From Variovorax paradoxus (lineage in GTDB: Bacteria; Pseudomonadota; Gammaproteobacteria; Burkholderiales; Burkholderiaceae_C), in the NCBI RefSeq assembly GCF_902712855.1, contig NZ_LR743508.1, positions 186,001 through 250,000 of the forward strand: 64,000 bases of DNA. Direction: 5' to 3'. Position 1 is the stretch's first letter. Every line of letters starts with the position of its first letter. A model generated the notes under the pieces. The model had not been told where the DNA came from. It searched no databases and saw only the letters and a program-made list of their open reading frames with translations. Positions 22,571 through 33,881 of the stretch are shown piece after piece. Both the position numbers and the translations under genes were made by a program.

Positions 22571-25030
22571 TCATTCGGCCGCTGCGCCCTGCACCGCCGT
22601 GATGGCGCGCAGGATCGACTCGCTCGTGGCCGGCGCCTTCAGCGGCGGATCGACCTTGTGGTCGCCGGCCGCCGACACCGCGTCGCGGATCGCGAAGAAG
22701 ACCGAGAACGGCAGCAGCAGCGGCGGCTCGCCCACGGCCTTGCTGCGGTGGATCGAATCCTCGAAGTTCTGGCCCTCGAACAGCCGCACGTTGAACACCG
22801 GCGGGCAGTCGTTGGCCGTCGGGATCTTGTAGGTGCTCGGCGCGTGCGTGGTGAGCTTGCCGCTCTGCGGATGCCACACCAGCTCTTCGGTGGTGAGCCA
22901 GCCCATGCCCTGGATGAAGGCGCCCTCGACCTGGCCGATGTCGACCGCCGGGTTCAGCGACTTGCCCGCGTCGTGCAGGATGTCGGCGCGCAGCAGCTTC
23001 CATTCGCCGGTCAAAGTGTCGACGATCACCTCGCTCACCGCCGCGCCGTACGCGTAGTAGTAGAACGGGCGGCCCTGCATCCTGTCCTTGTCCCAGCTCA
23101 GGCCGGGCGTGGCGTAGAAACCGTCGGACCACAGCTGCTTGCGGTCGAGGTAGGCCTCGCCCACCACGGTGCTGAAGGCCAGCGAGCGGCCATTGACCTC
23201 GACCTTGTCGTTCGCAAAGCGCACTTCGTTCGCCTTGCCGCCGTGGCGCTCCGCGGCGCACTCGGCCAGGCGCTCGCGGATCTGCCGAGCGGCGTCCTGC
23301 GCGGCCTTGCCGTTGAGGTCGGCGCCGGTCGACGCGGCGGTGGCCGAGGTGTTGGCCACCTTGGTGGTGTCGGTCGCGGTGACGCGTACGCGCTCGAAGC
23401 TCACGCCCAGCTCGTGCGCCACCACCTGCGCCACCTTGGTGTTCAGGCCCTGGCCCATCTCGGTGCCGCCGTGGTTCACGAGGATCGAGCCGTCGGTGTA
23501 CACGTGGACCAGCGCGCCGGCCTGGTTGAAGTGCTTCACGTTGAACGAGATGCCGAATTTCAGCGGCGCCAGCGCCAGCCCGCGCTTGAGCACCGGGCTC
23601 TTTCGGTTGAAGGCCGCGATGTCTTCGCGGCGCGCGCGGTAGCCGCTGGTGGTCTCGAGCTCGGCCACGAGTTCGTGGACGATGTTGTCGGTCACCGTCT
23701 GGCGGTAGGGCGTGACGTTGTTTTCGGTCTTGCCGTAGAAGTTGACGCGCCGCACGTCGAGCGGGTCGCGCCCCAGTTCGCGGGCCACCGAGTCCATGAT
23801 GTTCTCGATGGCGATGGCGCCCTGCGGCCCGCCGAAGCCGCGGAAGGCCGTGTTGCTCTGCGTGTTGGTCTTGCCCGAGAAGCCGTGCATCGACACGTTG
23901 GGCAGCCAGTAGGCGTTGTCGAAGTGGCACAGCGCGCGCGTCATGACCGGACCCGACAGGTCCGCCGAATGACCGGCACGCGACACCATCGTGATCTCCG
24001 CGCCGAGGATGCGGCCTTCGTCGTCGTAGCCCACCTCATACTCGTACCAGAAGCAGTGGCGCCGGCCGGTGACCATGAAGTCGTCGTCGCGGTCCAGGCG
24101 CAGCTTCACCGGCCGCTGCAGTTGCCGTGCGGCCACGGCCGCCACGCAGGCGAACAGGGCCGACTGCGACTCCTTGCCGCCGAAGCCGCCGCCCATGCGA
24201 CGGCATTCCACGTGCACTTCGTTCGACTGCAGGTGCATCGCATGCGCCACCAGGTGCTGCATCTCGCTCGGGTGCTGCGTGGAGCAGTGGATGTGCAGCG
24301 CGCCGCCTTCCTTCGGAATGGCGTAGCTGATCTGGCCCTCGAGATAGAACTGTTCCTGCCCGCCGACGTCGAGCGTGGACTTGTGGCGATGCGGCGCCTG
24401 CGCGATGGCGGCGCGCACGGCGGCCTCGTCGCCCTCGTTCGCGCCGCCGCCGCTGCGCACGATGTGCATCGGCGGCACCACGTACTGGCCGCGCGCGTGG
24501 GCGGCCTGCGGCGTGAGCACCGGCGGCTGCGCCTCGATCGTCATCGCGTCCTTCGCCCTGGCCGCGGCGCGGCGGGCCTGTTCGCGCGTGCTGGCGATCA
24601 CGGCGAACACCGGCTGGCCGAGGTAGCGGATCTCGCCGCCGTCGTTCACCGGCAGCAGGATGGGGTCGTCGTGGATGATCGAGCCGCAGTCGTTGGTGCC
24701 GGGGATGTCGTCGGCCGTGAGCACCGCGACCACGCCCGGCATGGCGCGGATGGCGTCGAGCGAGAGCGCCGTGACGCGGCCGCTGGCCGCCGGCGAAAGC
24801 CCCAGCGCGCAATGCAGCGTGCCGGCGAGCTCGGGAATATCGTCGATGTAGGTGGCCTCGCCGGCCACGTGCAGGTGCGCCGATTCGTGCGGGCGGCTGA
24901 TGCCCACGCGCATGCCGCGTTCGTGCGCCAGCGCCTCCGCGCCCACGTCGATGCGCGCGGCGGTGTTGGCGAGGTAGTCGGCGAAGGCCTCGGCGGGCTG
25001 CAGCAGCCGGGCGTCGATGGGTTTGTTCAT
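22571..25030 (-). CDS. xdhB: Xanthine dehydrogenase molybdopterin-binding subunit XdhB
   Basis: The 819-residue protein is the large molybdenum subunit of a two-subunit XDH, which oxidises hypoxanthine to xanthine and urate. Visible motifs are GGGFGGKE near residue 275, RGFGGPQG, GGTEMGQGLNTK and the catalytic Glu in VGEPPLLL (E768). The ATG at 25030 follows the xdhA stop by 2 bp, so the genes are coupled. Length and order match bacterial XdhB. The dedicated maturation gene xdhC is not found next to it in this window. Confidence 0.96.
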   Translation of the reverse strand: MNKPIDARLLQPAEAFADYLANTAARIDVGAEALAHERGMRVGISRPHESAHLHVAGEATYIDDIPELAGTLHCALGLSPAASGRVTALSLDAIRAMPGVVAVLTADDIPGTNDCGSIIHDDPILLPVNDGGEIRYLGQPVFAVIASTREQARRAAARAKDAMTIEAQPPVLTPQAAHARGQYVVPPMHIVRSGGGANEGDEAAVRAAIAQAPHRHKSTLDVGGQEQFYLEGQISYAIPKEGGALHIHCSTQHPSEMQHLVAHAMHLQSNEVHVECRRMGGGFGGKESQSALFACVAAVAARQLQRPVKLRLDRDDDFMVTGRRHCFWYEYEVGYDDEGRILGAEITMVSRAGHSADLSGPVMTRALCHFDNAYWLPNVSMHGFSGKTNTQSNTAFRGFGGPQGAIAIENIMDSVARELGRDPLDVRRVNFYGKTENNVTPYRQTVTDNIVHELVAELETTSGYRARREDIAAFNRKSPVLKRGLALAPLKFGISFNVKHFNQAGALVHVYTDGSILVNHGGTEMGQGLNTKVAQVVAHELGVSFERVRVTATDTTKVANTSATAASTGADLNGKAAQDAARQIRERLAECAAERHGGKANEVRFANDKVEVNGRSLAFSTVVGEAYLDRKQLWSDGFYATPGLSWDKDRMQGRPFYYYAYGAAVSEVIVDTLTGEWKLLRADILHDAGKSLNPAVDIGQVEGAFIQGMGWLTTEELVWHPQSGKLTTHAPSTYKIPTANDCPPVFNVRLFEGQNFEDSIHRSKAVGEPPLLLPFSVFFAIRDAVSAAGDHKVDPPLKAPATSESILRAITAVQGAAAE

Positions 25031-25032
25031 GG

Positions 25033-26649
<1,617 letters not shown>

Positions 26650-26843
26650 GCTTTTGGGGCTCGTGGGGACCCGTCGTGGGTCAGTCATGGACGTTAGCGG
26701 CTAGTCCGGCGTCGTGCATACGGGGTCGCCCATAACGCGTATGTGGGGGTCGGTATGCCACGTACGGGGAAACCCTTGGCGCCGCGCTGCAATTCCCGGG
26801 CCACGTCGCGCCGGGGGCCGCCTTCCAGCGGCGGCAAGGGAGG
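26650..26843. promoter_or_regulatory. Upstream region of xdhA
   Basis: The 194 bp between the LacI stop and xdhA contain no gene. A short dyad CATACG / CGTATG lies at 26717-26722 and 26738-26743, about 70 bp before the xdhA ATG, followed by further copies of a TATG-type element. It may be a regulator site for xdhAB, but the evidence is only symmetry and position. Confidence 0.35.
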
Positions 26844-27866
26844 CTACACGCGAGGCCGGCCGGTCGACTCGCGCACGACCAGCGACACGTCGACCTCATG
26901 ATGCAACGCGGCCGGCCGACCCGCCAGCGACTTGACGAGGTATTCGCCGGCGCGCGTCCAGACCTCGTCGGTCGGCACGTGCATGGTGGTGAGGCTGGGG
27001 CGCAGGTGGCGGCTCCATTCGAGGTCGTCGAAGCCCATCACCGACAGGTCGCTGGGCACGTTGAGGCCGCGGCGCTCGGCCTCGAGCAGCACGCCGTAGG
27101 CGATCACGTCGTTGCCGCAGACCACCGCCGTGGGCCACTGCTCGCGCGAGGACGACAGCAGAACGCGCGCGCCCTGGCGCGCATCGTCGAGGTGGTACGG
27201 CACCTCGATGTACCACTCGGGCCGCAGCGCGAGGCCGCTTTCGGCCAGCGCACGCCGCACGCCCGATACGCGCGCCGTGGCGCGGTCGTTGTTCGAGGAG
27301 ATGGCGGCGACCATGCCGATGCGCGTGTGGCCCAGCTCCATCAGGTAGCGGCAGGCGCGGTAGGCCGCGGCCTCGTTGTTGCCGCCGACCGAGGCATAGG
27401 GCTTGTCGGGGTGGTACACGCCCACGTTCACGAACGGGATGCGCTGCGAGGCCAGCAAGCGGCGCAGCGCGTCGGTGTGGGTGTCGCCGCGAAGGATCAG
27501 CCCGTCGATGCCGCGGCTGGCCATGTTCTGCGCCTGGCGCGCCTCGGTCTCGGGGTCGTAGCCGCTGGTGGACAGCAGCAGCAGGTAGCCCTGGAGCGAG
27601 AGATAGCTCTGCAGCGCCTCGATGCCGCGCGCGAACATGGCGTTGTCCACCGTCGGAATGATCGCGCCGATGGTGCGCGTGCGGCGCGACGACAGCGCGC
27701 GCGCCGCGGCGTCGGGAATGTAGCCGAGCTCGGCGATGGCCGCGTCGATGCGCATGCGCAGCTCGGGGCTCACCGACTCCGGGTTGTTGAGCGTGCGCGA
27801 AATCGAGGCCGTGGAAACGCCCACGTGCTTGGCGACGTCGCGGATTCCCACTGATTTCGGCTTCAT
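26844..27866 (-). CDS. LacI-family transcriptional regulator of the divergent sugar operon
   Basis: The 340-residue protein starts MKPKSVGIRDVAKHVGVSTASISRTLNNPESVS, a standard LacI headpiece with hinge helix residues PDAAARALSS, followed by a periplasmic-binding-like effector domain. ATG 27866 is chosen because the headpiece begins there. Its leader carries a half-palindrome and a full operator-like site similar to the one at the start of the divergent ABC operon, suggesting autoregulation and repression of that operon until the sugar or a phosphorylated intermediate is present. Confidence 0.92.
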   Translation of the reverse strand: MKPKSVGIRDVAKHVGVSTASISRTLNNPESVSPELRMRIDAAIAELGYIPDAAARALSSRRTRTIGAIIPTVDNAMFARGIEALQSYLSLQGYLLLLSTSGYDPETEARQAQNMASRGIDGLILRGDTHTDALRRLLASQRIPFVNVGVYHPDKPYASVGGNNEAAAYRACRYLMELGHTRIGMVAAISSNNDRATARVSGVRRALAESGLALRPEWYIEVPYHLDDARQGARVLLSSSREQWPTAVVCGNDVIAYGVLLEAERRGLNVPSDLSVMGFDDLEWSRHLRPSLTTMHVPTDEVWTRAGEYLVKSLAGRPAALHHEVDVSLVVRESTGRPRV

Positions 27867-27893
27867 GATGAAACAGTTTACAGGAAGCGGTAC

Positions 27894-27906
27894 GTAGCCG
27901 TTTACA
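27894..27906. promoter_or_regulatory. Candidate LacI operator near the regulator gene
   Basis: On the minus strand this reads TGTAAACGGCTAC, nearly identical to the palindrome at 27994-28007. A further GTTTACA half-site lies at 27876-27882, so the regulator leader holds one and a half sites. The position, about 30 bp before the LacI start codon, fits autoregulation. Confidence 0.6.
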
Positions 27907-27962
27907 GCCATTTTTGCGGGAAATCCCCTATCAATTTCTCCTGTGAAGCGTCTTCCCTGGCG

Positions 27963-27991
27963 TTGACATCGACCGGCACCGTTCCGATAAT
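27963..27991 (+). promoter_or_regulatory. Sigma-70-type promoter of the sugar operon
   Basis: A consensus -35 box TTGACA (27963-27968) is separated by 17 bp from GATAAT (27986-27991), which matches five of six bases of the -10 consensus. Transcription would start near 27998, inside the operator palindrome, so repressor binding would block initiation. This is one of the two sigma-70-like promoters I could identify with some confidence in the window. Confidence 0.75.
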
Positions 27992-27993
27992 TT

Positions 27994-28007
27994 TGTAAAC
28001 GGTTACA
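27994..28007. promoter_or_regulatory. LacI-type operator overlapping the sugar-operon transcription start
   Basis: TGTAAACGGTTACA is a palindrome centred on a CG step, which is the architecture of LacI/GalR operators. It overlaps the predicted start site and resembles the second copy near the LacI gene. Binding by the adjacent regulator is inference from family and position. Confidence 0.75.
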
Positions 28008-28063
28008 TGGCGATTCGCGCGCCGTGACGACCTCGCCTTCGACACGTCACAGGAGACAAAGAA

Positions 28064-29371
28064 ATGAGACAAGCCTTCCGCGCCACTGCATCCGTTCGCG
28101 CCGTCGCCATGCTCGTCGCGGCTTCTTGCGCCGGCGCCGCCTTCGCCCAGGAGTTCAACTGGAAGAAGCACCAGGGCAAGACCCTGACCTTCCTGGCCAA
28201 CAACAACCCGGTAGCCAATGCGCTGCTCAAGTACAAGGGCGACTTCGAGCAGCAGACCGGCATGACGCTGAAGGTCGACTCCTACCAGGAGCAGCAGATG
28301 CGCCAGCGCCTGGTGACGGTGATGAACTCTCGCAGCGACGAGGTCGACGTGTTCATGTCGCTGCCCTCGCGCGAGGGCATGCAGTTCGCCAAGGCCGGCT
28401 GGTACGCCGACCTCAACGAGTTCGTGAAGGGCGCCAGCGCCAAGGACTACGACTTCGCCGACCTGAGCGCCGGCATGCTCAAGGACGCCACCTACGACAA
28501 GCAGCTCACCGGCATCCCGATGAACGTCGAGGGCCCGGTGCTCTACTACCGCAAGGACCTGTTCCAGAAGTGCGGCGTGTCGCTGCCCAAGAGCCTGCCG
28601 GAGCTGGAGGCCGTGTCCGCCAAGCTCAAGAGCTGCGAGCCCGGCGTCACGCCTTTCGTGTCGCGCGGCCTGAAGCCCGCCCTGCCCTTCACCTACAGCG
28701 TGTTCCTGCACAACATGGGCGGCCAGTACATGAAGGACGGCAAGTCGCAGCTGTGCAGCAAGGAAGGCCAGGCCTCGCTGGCGCTGTACGCCAAGCTGCT
28801 GAAGGACTACGGCCCGCCCGGCGTCGTGAACTACAGCTTCTATCAGATCTCCTCGCTCTACCGGGAAGGCAAGGCCGCCATGGCCTTCGAGTCGTCCAAC
28901 GAGCTGCGCAACGTGATGGACGGCGGCGCCCGCCTGAAGGACACCGCCGTCGCGGTGCTGCCGGCCGGCCCCGGCGGCTCGCACCCGACCGTGATCGGCT
29001 GGACCATGTCGGTGTCGGCGCACAGCAAGAACAAGGAGGCCGCCTGGTACTTCGTGCAGTGGGCCACCAGCCCCGCGGTGCAGGCCAAGCTGGCGCTCGA
29101 CGGCGTGGCGCCCCCGCGCACGGCCGTGGCCAAGGCGCCCGGCTACAAGGCCTGGACCGACGAACAGCCGGTGCGTGCCGAGTGGGTAGCGGCCGTCAAC
29201 GAACTCAGCCGCACCGGCACTTCCGAGGTGGGGTACCCCATCGTCGCCAACCCGGCCTCGCGCGACTTCATCGGCCAGGCCGCCACCGAACTGCTGCTGG
29301 GCCAGAAGACGCCCGCACAGGCCTGCGCCGACGCCGACAAGCAGCTCGACGCGCTCATCGCCAAAGACTGA
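28064..29371 (+). CDS. Extracellular sugar-binding protein of an ABC importer (family 1)
   Basis: The 435-residue protein begins with a signal peptide ending GAAFAQ (cleavage near residue 30). It continues as a family 1 solute-binding protein: LTFLANNNPVANALLKYKGDFE, PMNVEGPVLYYRKDLFQKCG, and a C-terminal block NKEAAWYFVQWATSP. Periplasmic capture of a carbohydrate or derivative is expected. It is the first gene of the LacI-controlled operon; SDR follows after 4 bp. Two Cys pairs could form disulfides. The ligand is unknown, but the downstream kinase suggests an anionic sugar. Confidence 0.9.
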   Translation: MRQAFRATASVRAVAMLVAASCAGAAFAQEFNWKKHQGKTLTFLANNNPVANALLKYKGDFEQQTGMTLKVDSYQEQQMRQRLVTVMNSRSDEVDVFMSLPSREGMQFAKAGWYADLNEFVKGASAKDYDFADLSAGMLKDATYDKQLTGIPMNVEGPVLYYRKDLFQKCGVSLPKSLPELEAVSAKLKSCEPGVTPFVSRGLKPALPFTYSVFLHNMGGQYMKDGKSQLCSKEGQASLALYAKLLKDYGPPGVVNYSFYQISSLYREGKAAMAFESSNELRNVMDGGARLKDTAVAVLPAGPGGSHPTVIGWTMSVSAHSKNKEAAWYFVQWATSPAVQAKLALDGVAPPRTAVAKAPGYKAWTDEQPVRAEWVAAVNELSRTGTSEVGYPIVANPASRDFIGQAATELLLGQKTPAQACADADKQLDALIAKD

Positions 29372-29375
29372 CCCG

Positions 29376-30107
29376 ATGGCCGTGTTCGATTTTTCCGCGG
29401 ACCACCGCGTGCTGGTGGTCGGTGGCGCCGGCGACATCGGCGCCGCCATCTCGCGCGCCTTCCTGGAGATGGGCTGCAGCGTCATCGCCACCGGCGTGGA
29501 CGAAGCCGCGCTCGCCGCCAGTTCGCTGGCGCCTTCGCCGAAGCTGTCGCTGCGCACGCTCGACGTGACGAGCGACGCGCAGGTCGCCGGCTTCGTCGGC
29601 GGACTCGACCGGCTGGACACGCTGGTCAACTGCGCCGGCATCCTCGCGCGCTTCAAGGAGTTCGAGATCGAGACCTTCCAGCGCGTGCTCGACGTCAACC
29701 TCACCGGCACCTTCCGCCTGTGCAACGCGAGCCTGCCGCTGCTGGAACGGGACAAGGGCAGCATCGTGAACGTGGCGTCGATGAACGCCTTCGTCGCGCT
29801 GCCCTTCATCCCGGCCTACTGCGCGAGCAAGGGCGGCGTGGTCATGCTCACCAAGTCGCTCTCGCTGGCATGGGCCGAGCGCGGCGTGCGCGTGAACGCC
29901 ATCGCGCCGGGCTACGTGGAGACCGCCATCAACGCGGCCGGCCGGCAGGACAAGGCGCACTACGAGCGCATCCGCTCGCGCATCCCCCTCGGCCAGTGGG
30001 CGCAGCCCGGCGACATCGCGGGCAGCGCGGTGTTCCTGGCATCGCCCGCGGCGCACTACGTGACCGGCACCGTGCTCGCGGTGGATGGCGGCTTCCTCGC
30101 GGGCTGA
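29376..30107 (+). CDS. Short-chain dehydrogenase/reductase
   Basis: The 243-residue protein is a classical SDR: nucleotide motif GGAGDIG (residues 16-22), NCAG, and the catalytic S135, Y148 and K152 (VASMNAF and YCASK). It ends with VLAVDGGFLAG as such enzymes usually do. Oxidation or reduction of a sugar hydroxyl is likely. It is placed between the binding protein and the permease genes of the ABC importer, an arrangement that ties it to the imported sugar. Whether it uses NAD or NADP is not decided; no Arg follows the motif in the standard NADP position. Confidence 0.92.
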   Translation: MAVFDFSADHRVLVVGGAGDIGAAISRAFLEMGCSVIATGVDEAALAASSLAPSPKLSLRTLDVTSDAQVAGFVGGLDRLDTLVNCAGILARFKEFEIETFQRVLDVNLTGTFRLCNASLPLLERDKGSIVNVASMNAFVALPFIPAYCASKGGVVMLTKSLSLAWAERGVRVNAIAPGYVETAINAAGRQDKAHYERIRSRIPLGQWAQPGDIAGSAVFLASPAAHYVTGTVLAVDGGFLAG

Positions 30108-30123
30108 AGGCCAGGGACCACGC

Positions 30124-30993
30124 ATGAGCCAATCCATCGGCACGCGAGGCCAGCTCGCGTTTCTATCCCTGCCGGCCGTGATCTTCACGACCGCGATGAT
30201 CGCCTTCCCCTTCGCCTACACGGTGTGGTTCAGCCTTCATGAATACAGCTTCGGCGGCAAGCCCAAGCTCAACTTCGGCATGAACTACGTCGAGATGGCG
30301 TCCGACGGCGAGTTCTGGAACGGCCTGAAGATCACGCTGGTGCTCTATGTGCTGTCGCTGGTGCTCCAGCTGGTGCTCGGCACCTGGGTGGCGCTGCTGC
30401 TCCACGGCTCGAAGAAGCTCTCGGGCATCGTTCGCACGCTCATGATCTCGCCCTTCGTGCTGCCGCCGGTGGTGGTCGGCATGATGTGGCTGGTGGTGCT
30501 CGACCCTTCCATCGGCGCCGCGAACTACCTGCTGCAGGCCGTGGGGCTGCCGCGCTCCGACTGGCTGGCCTCGCCCGTGTGGGTGATCCCCACGGTCGCG
30601 ATGATCGACACCTGGCAGTGGACGCCCTACGTCGCGCTGATCGTGCTGGGCGGACTGCAGTCGCTGCCGCCCAACGTGTACGAGGCCGCGCAGATCGACG
30701 GCGCCTCGCGCTGGAAGACCTTCTGGCGCATCACGCTGCCGCTGCTGATGCCCACGCTGGTCACCGCTGCCATCCTGCGCAGCGTCGACCTGCTGCGCTT
30801 CTTCGACATCATCTACATCACCACCCAGGGCGGGCCGGGCAACGCGTCGAACACGCTGAACATCTACGGCTTCCGCAAGGGCTTCGAGCTGTTCGAGATC
30901 GGCTACTCGAGCGCGCTGATGATCACGCTGTCGGCCATCGTGCTCGGCGCGGTGATGGTGCTCACCCAGGCGCGCAAGCGCGTGGCATGGTGA
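30124..30993 (+). CDS. Carbohydrate ABC importer permease (MalF/UgpA-like)
   Basis: The 289-residue protein has six membrane helices and the coupling motif YEAAQIDGASRWKTFWRITLPLLMPT, characteristic of MalF-type permeases. The start at ATG 30124 gives the expected N-terminal helix LAFLSLPAVIFTTAMIAFPFAYTVW. It lies 16 bp after the SDR gene and 13 bp before the partner permease. Confidence 0.92.
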   Translation: MSQSIGTRGQLAFLSLPAVIFTTAMIAFPFAYTVWFSLHEYSFGGKPKLNFGMNYVEMASDGEFWNGLKITLVLYVLSLVLQLVLGTWVALLLHGSKKLSGIVRTLMISPFVLPPVVVGMMWLVVLDPSIGAANYLLQAVGLPRSDWLASPVWVIPTVAMIDTWQWTPYVALIVLGGLQSLPPNVYEAAQIDGASRWKTFWRITLPLLMPTLVTAAILRSVDLLRFFDIIYITTQGGPGNASNTLNIYGFRKGFELFEIGYSSALMITLSAIVLGAVMVLTQARKRVAW

Positions 30994-31006
30994 ACGGGAA
31001 GACGCC

Positions 31007-31819
31007 ATGAACGACAAGCTCGTGCAACGCCTCAACCTGCTGCAGATCGCCTTCGTGGCGCTGCTGATCCTGCTGCCCATCGCATGGATGGCGCTCTCGT
31101 CCTTCAAGCCCTCCGCCGAGGTCACGGCTTACCCGCCCAAGCTGATGTTCTCGCCCACGCTGGAGAACTACCGCACGCTCTTCGGCACCACGCCGTTCCT
31201 GCACTACACCTGGAACAGCACGGTCATCACCGTGGGCTCGACCGCCATCGGCCTGCTGCTGGGCATTCCGGCGGCCTTCGCGGTCTCGTGGACGCGCATC
31301 ACCTGGCCGGCCACGGTCACGCTGCTGGCGCGCATGGCGCCGGGCACGCTGTTCCTGCTGCCCTGGTACGTGATGTTCCGCGAGGCCGGAATGATCGGCA
31401 GCTACTGGGCGCTCATCCTCACGCACGCGGCCATCACCATGCCGATCGTCATCTGGGTGCTGCTGCCCTTCTTCGACAACATCCCGCGCAGCGTGCTCGA
31501 GAGCGCGCAGGTCGACGGCTGCAGCGTGCCGCGCATCCTGTGGCGCATCGCGCTGCCGCTGGTCATGCCGGGCGTGGTGGTGTCGTCGATCCTGTCGTTC
31601 GTGTTCTCGTGGAACTACTTCCTGTTCGCGCTCGTGCTGTCGAACGGCGACACCAAGACGCTCATTGCCGCGTCGTTCAACTTCATCGGCGAGGGCGCGT
31701 CGAACTGGGGCGCGCTGATGGCGGCCGCCACCCTCATCGCGCTGCCGCCGCTCGCCCTCGCATTCATCGTCCAGCGCAGGCTCGTGTCGGGCCTGGCCAT
31801 GGGCGCCGTCAAAGGTTAG
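31007..31819 (+). CDS. Carbohydrate ABC importer permease (MalG/UgpE-like)
   Basis: The 270-residue protein starts with LNLLQIAFVALLILLPIAWMALSSFKP and contains the coupling loop LESAQVDGCSVPRILWRIALPLVMPG. It ends QRRLVSGLAMGAVKG, the normal C-terminus of MalG-type permeases. It pairs with the preceding permease and the ATPase at 32816. Confidence 0.93.
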   Translation: MNDKLVQRLNLLQIAFVALLILLPIAWMALSSFKPSAEVTAYPPKLMFSPTLENYRTLFGTTPFLHYTWNSTVITVGSTAIGLLLGIPAAFAVSWTRITWPATVTLLARMAPGTLFLLPWYVMFREAGMIGSYWALILTHAAITMPIVIWVLLPFFDNIPRSVLESAQVDGCSVPRILWRIALPLVMPGVVVSSILSFVFSWNYFLFALVLSNGDTKTLIAASFNFIGEGASNWGALMAAATLIALPPLALAFIVQRRLVSGLAMGAVKG

Positions 31820-31828
31820 GAGACCCTC

Positions 31829-32803
31829 ATGCAAGCTGCCATTTTTCACGGCGACAAGAACATCACCATCGGCGAGGCGCCCATGCCGGTCGCCGGCGCG
31901 GGCGAGGTGCTGCTGCGCGTGCGCCGCACCGCGCTGTGCGGCTCGGACACCAAGCTGTGGTTCAACGGCGCCAGCTTCACGCCCGGCCACGAGATCTTCG
32001 GCGTGGTGCAGCAGCCCGGCCACGCGCTCGACGGCCGGCGTTGCCTGGTCTACATCCCGGTGCACTGCGGCCACTGCGAGTCGTGCCGCGCGGGCGACAC
32101 GCAGATGTGCCTGAACGAGTCGGTGCTGGTCGGCTGGAACCGCCCCGGCGGTTACGCCGAGTACCTGACCGTGCCCGAGCAGTGCCTGCTGCCCGTGCCC
32201 GACGACATCGAGGACGAACTCGCCCCGCTGCTGCTGGACACCATCGGCACCGCCGCGCACGGCATCCGCTTCGTCAAGCCGCTGGTGCCGCCCGAGACCA
32301 CCGGCCCCGTGCTGGTGACGGGCGCCGGTCCGGTGGGCATCGGCGCGCTCATCGCGCTGCAGAACATCGGCTACACCGACGTGTACGTGTCCGATCTGAA
32401 GGAAGAACGGCTGCAGCTGGCCGAGTCCTTCGGTGCGAAGCGCCATCCGGTGGGCGACGCCAGCAAGCGCTTCAAGCTGATTGTGGAGTGCAGCGGCGCG
32501 CACGCGGCGCGCAGCCTGGGCATGGAGATCGTGCTGCCGCGCGGCGTGCTCATCCTCATCGGCGAGAGCGACAAGCCCTGGCCGGTGCAGGAGAACAAGG
32601 CGATCCGCCGCAAGGACTTCTACATGGTGCGCACCTTCTACTTCCCCAAGAGCGACTTCGCGCTCAACGTGGAACTGCTGCGCGGCGAGAAGGCGCGCTA
32701 CCGCAAGCTGGTGGATGCGCAGTTCGGCATCGACCGGCTGCCCGAGATGTTCGGCCGCTTCGTGGCGGGCGAACTGGTGAAGCCGCTGCTGGCCTTCGCC
32801 TGA
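31829..32803 (+). CDS. Zinc-dependent alcohol/polyol dehydrogenase (MDR family)
   Basis: The 324-residue protein has catalytic zinc ligands C37 (LCGSD), H54 and E55 (GHE), and the four structural-zinc cysteines C80, C83, C86 and C94. The Rossmann motif is VTGAGPVGIG. It resembles sorbitol/threonine/idonate-type dehydrogenases that interconvert a sugar alcohol or sugar with a ketose. In this operon it probably supplies or removes the ketose for the kinase at 33882. It is about 20 residues shorter than typical at the N-terminus but has all ligands. Confidence 0.92.
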   Translation: MQAAIFHGDKNITIGEAPMPVAGAGEVLLRVRRTALCGSDTKLWFNGASFTPGHEIFGVVQQPGHALDGRRCLVYIPVHCGHCESCRAGDTQMCLNESVLVGWNRPGGYAEYLTVPEQCLLPVPDDIEDELAPLLLDTIGTAAHGIRFVKPLVPPETTGPVLVTGAGPVGIGALIALQNIGYTDVYVSDLKEERLQLAESFGAKRHPVGDASKRFKLIVECSGAHAARSLGMEIVLPRGVLILIGESDKPWPVQENKAIRRKDFYMVRTFYFPKSDFALNVELLRGEKARYRKLVDAQFGIDRLPEMFGRFVAGELVKPLLAFA

Positions 32804-32815
32804 GGACGCACAGGC

Positions 32816-33880
<1,065 letters not shown>

Positions 33881-33881
33881 G

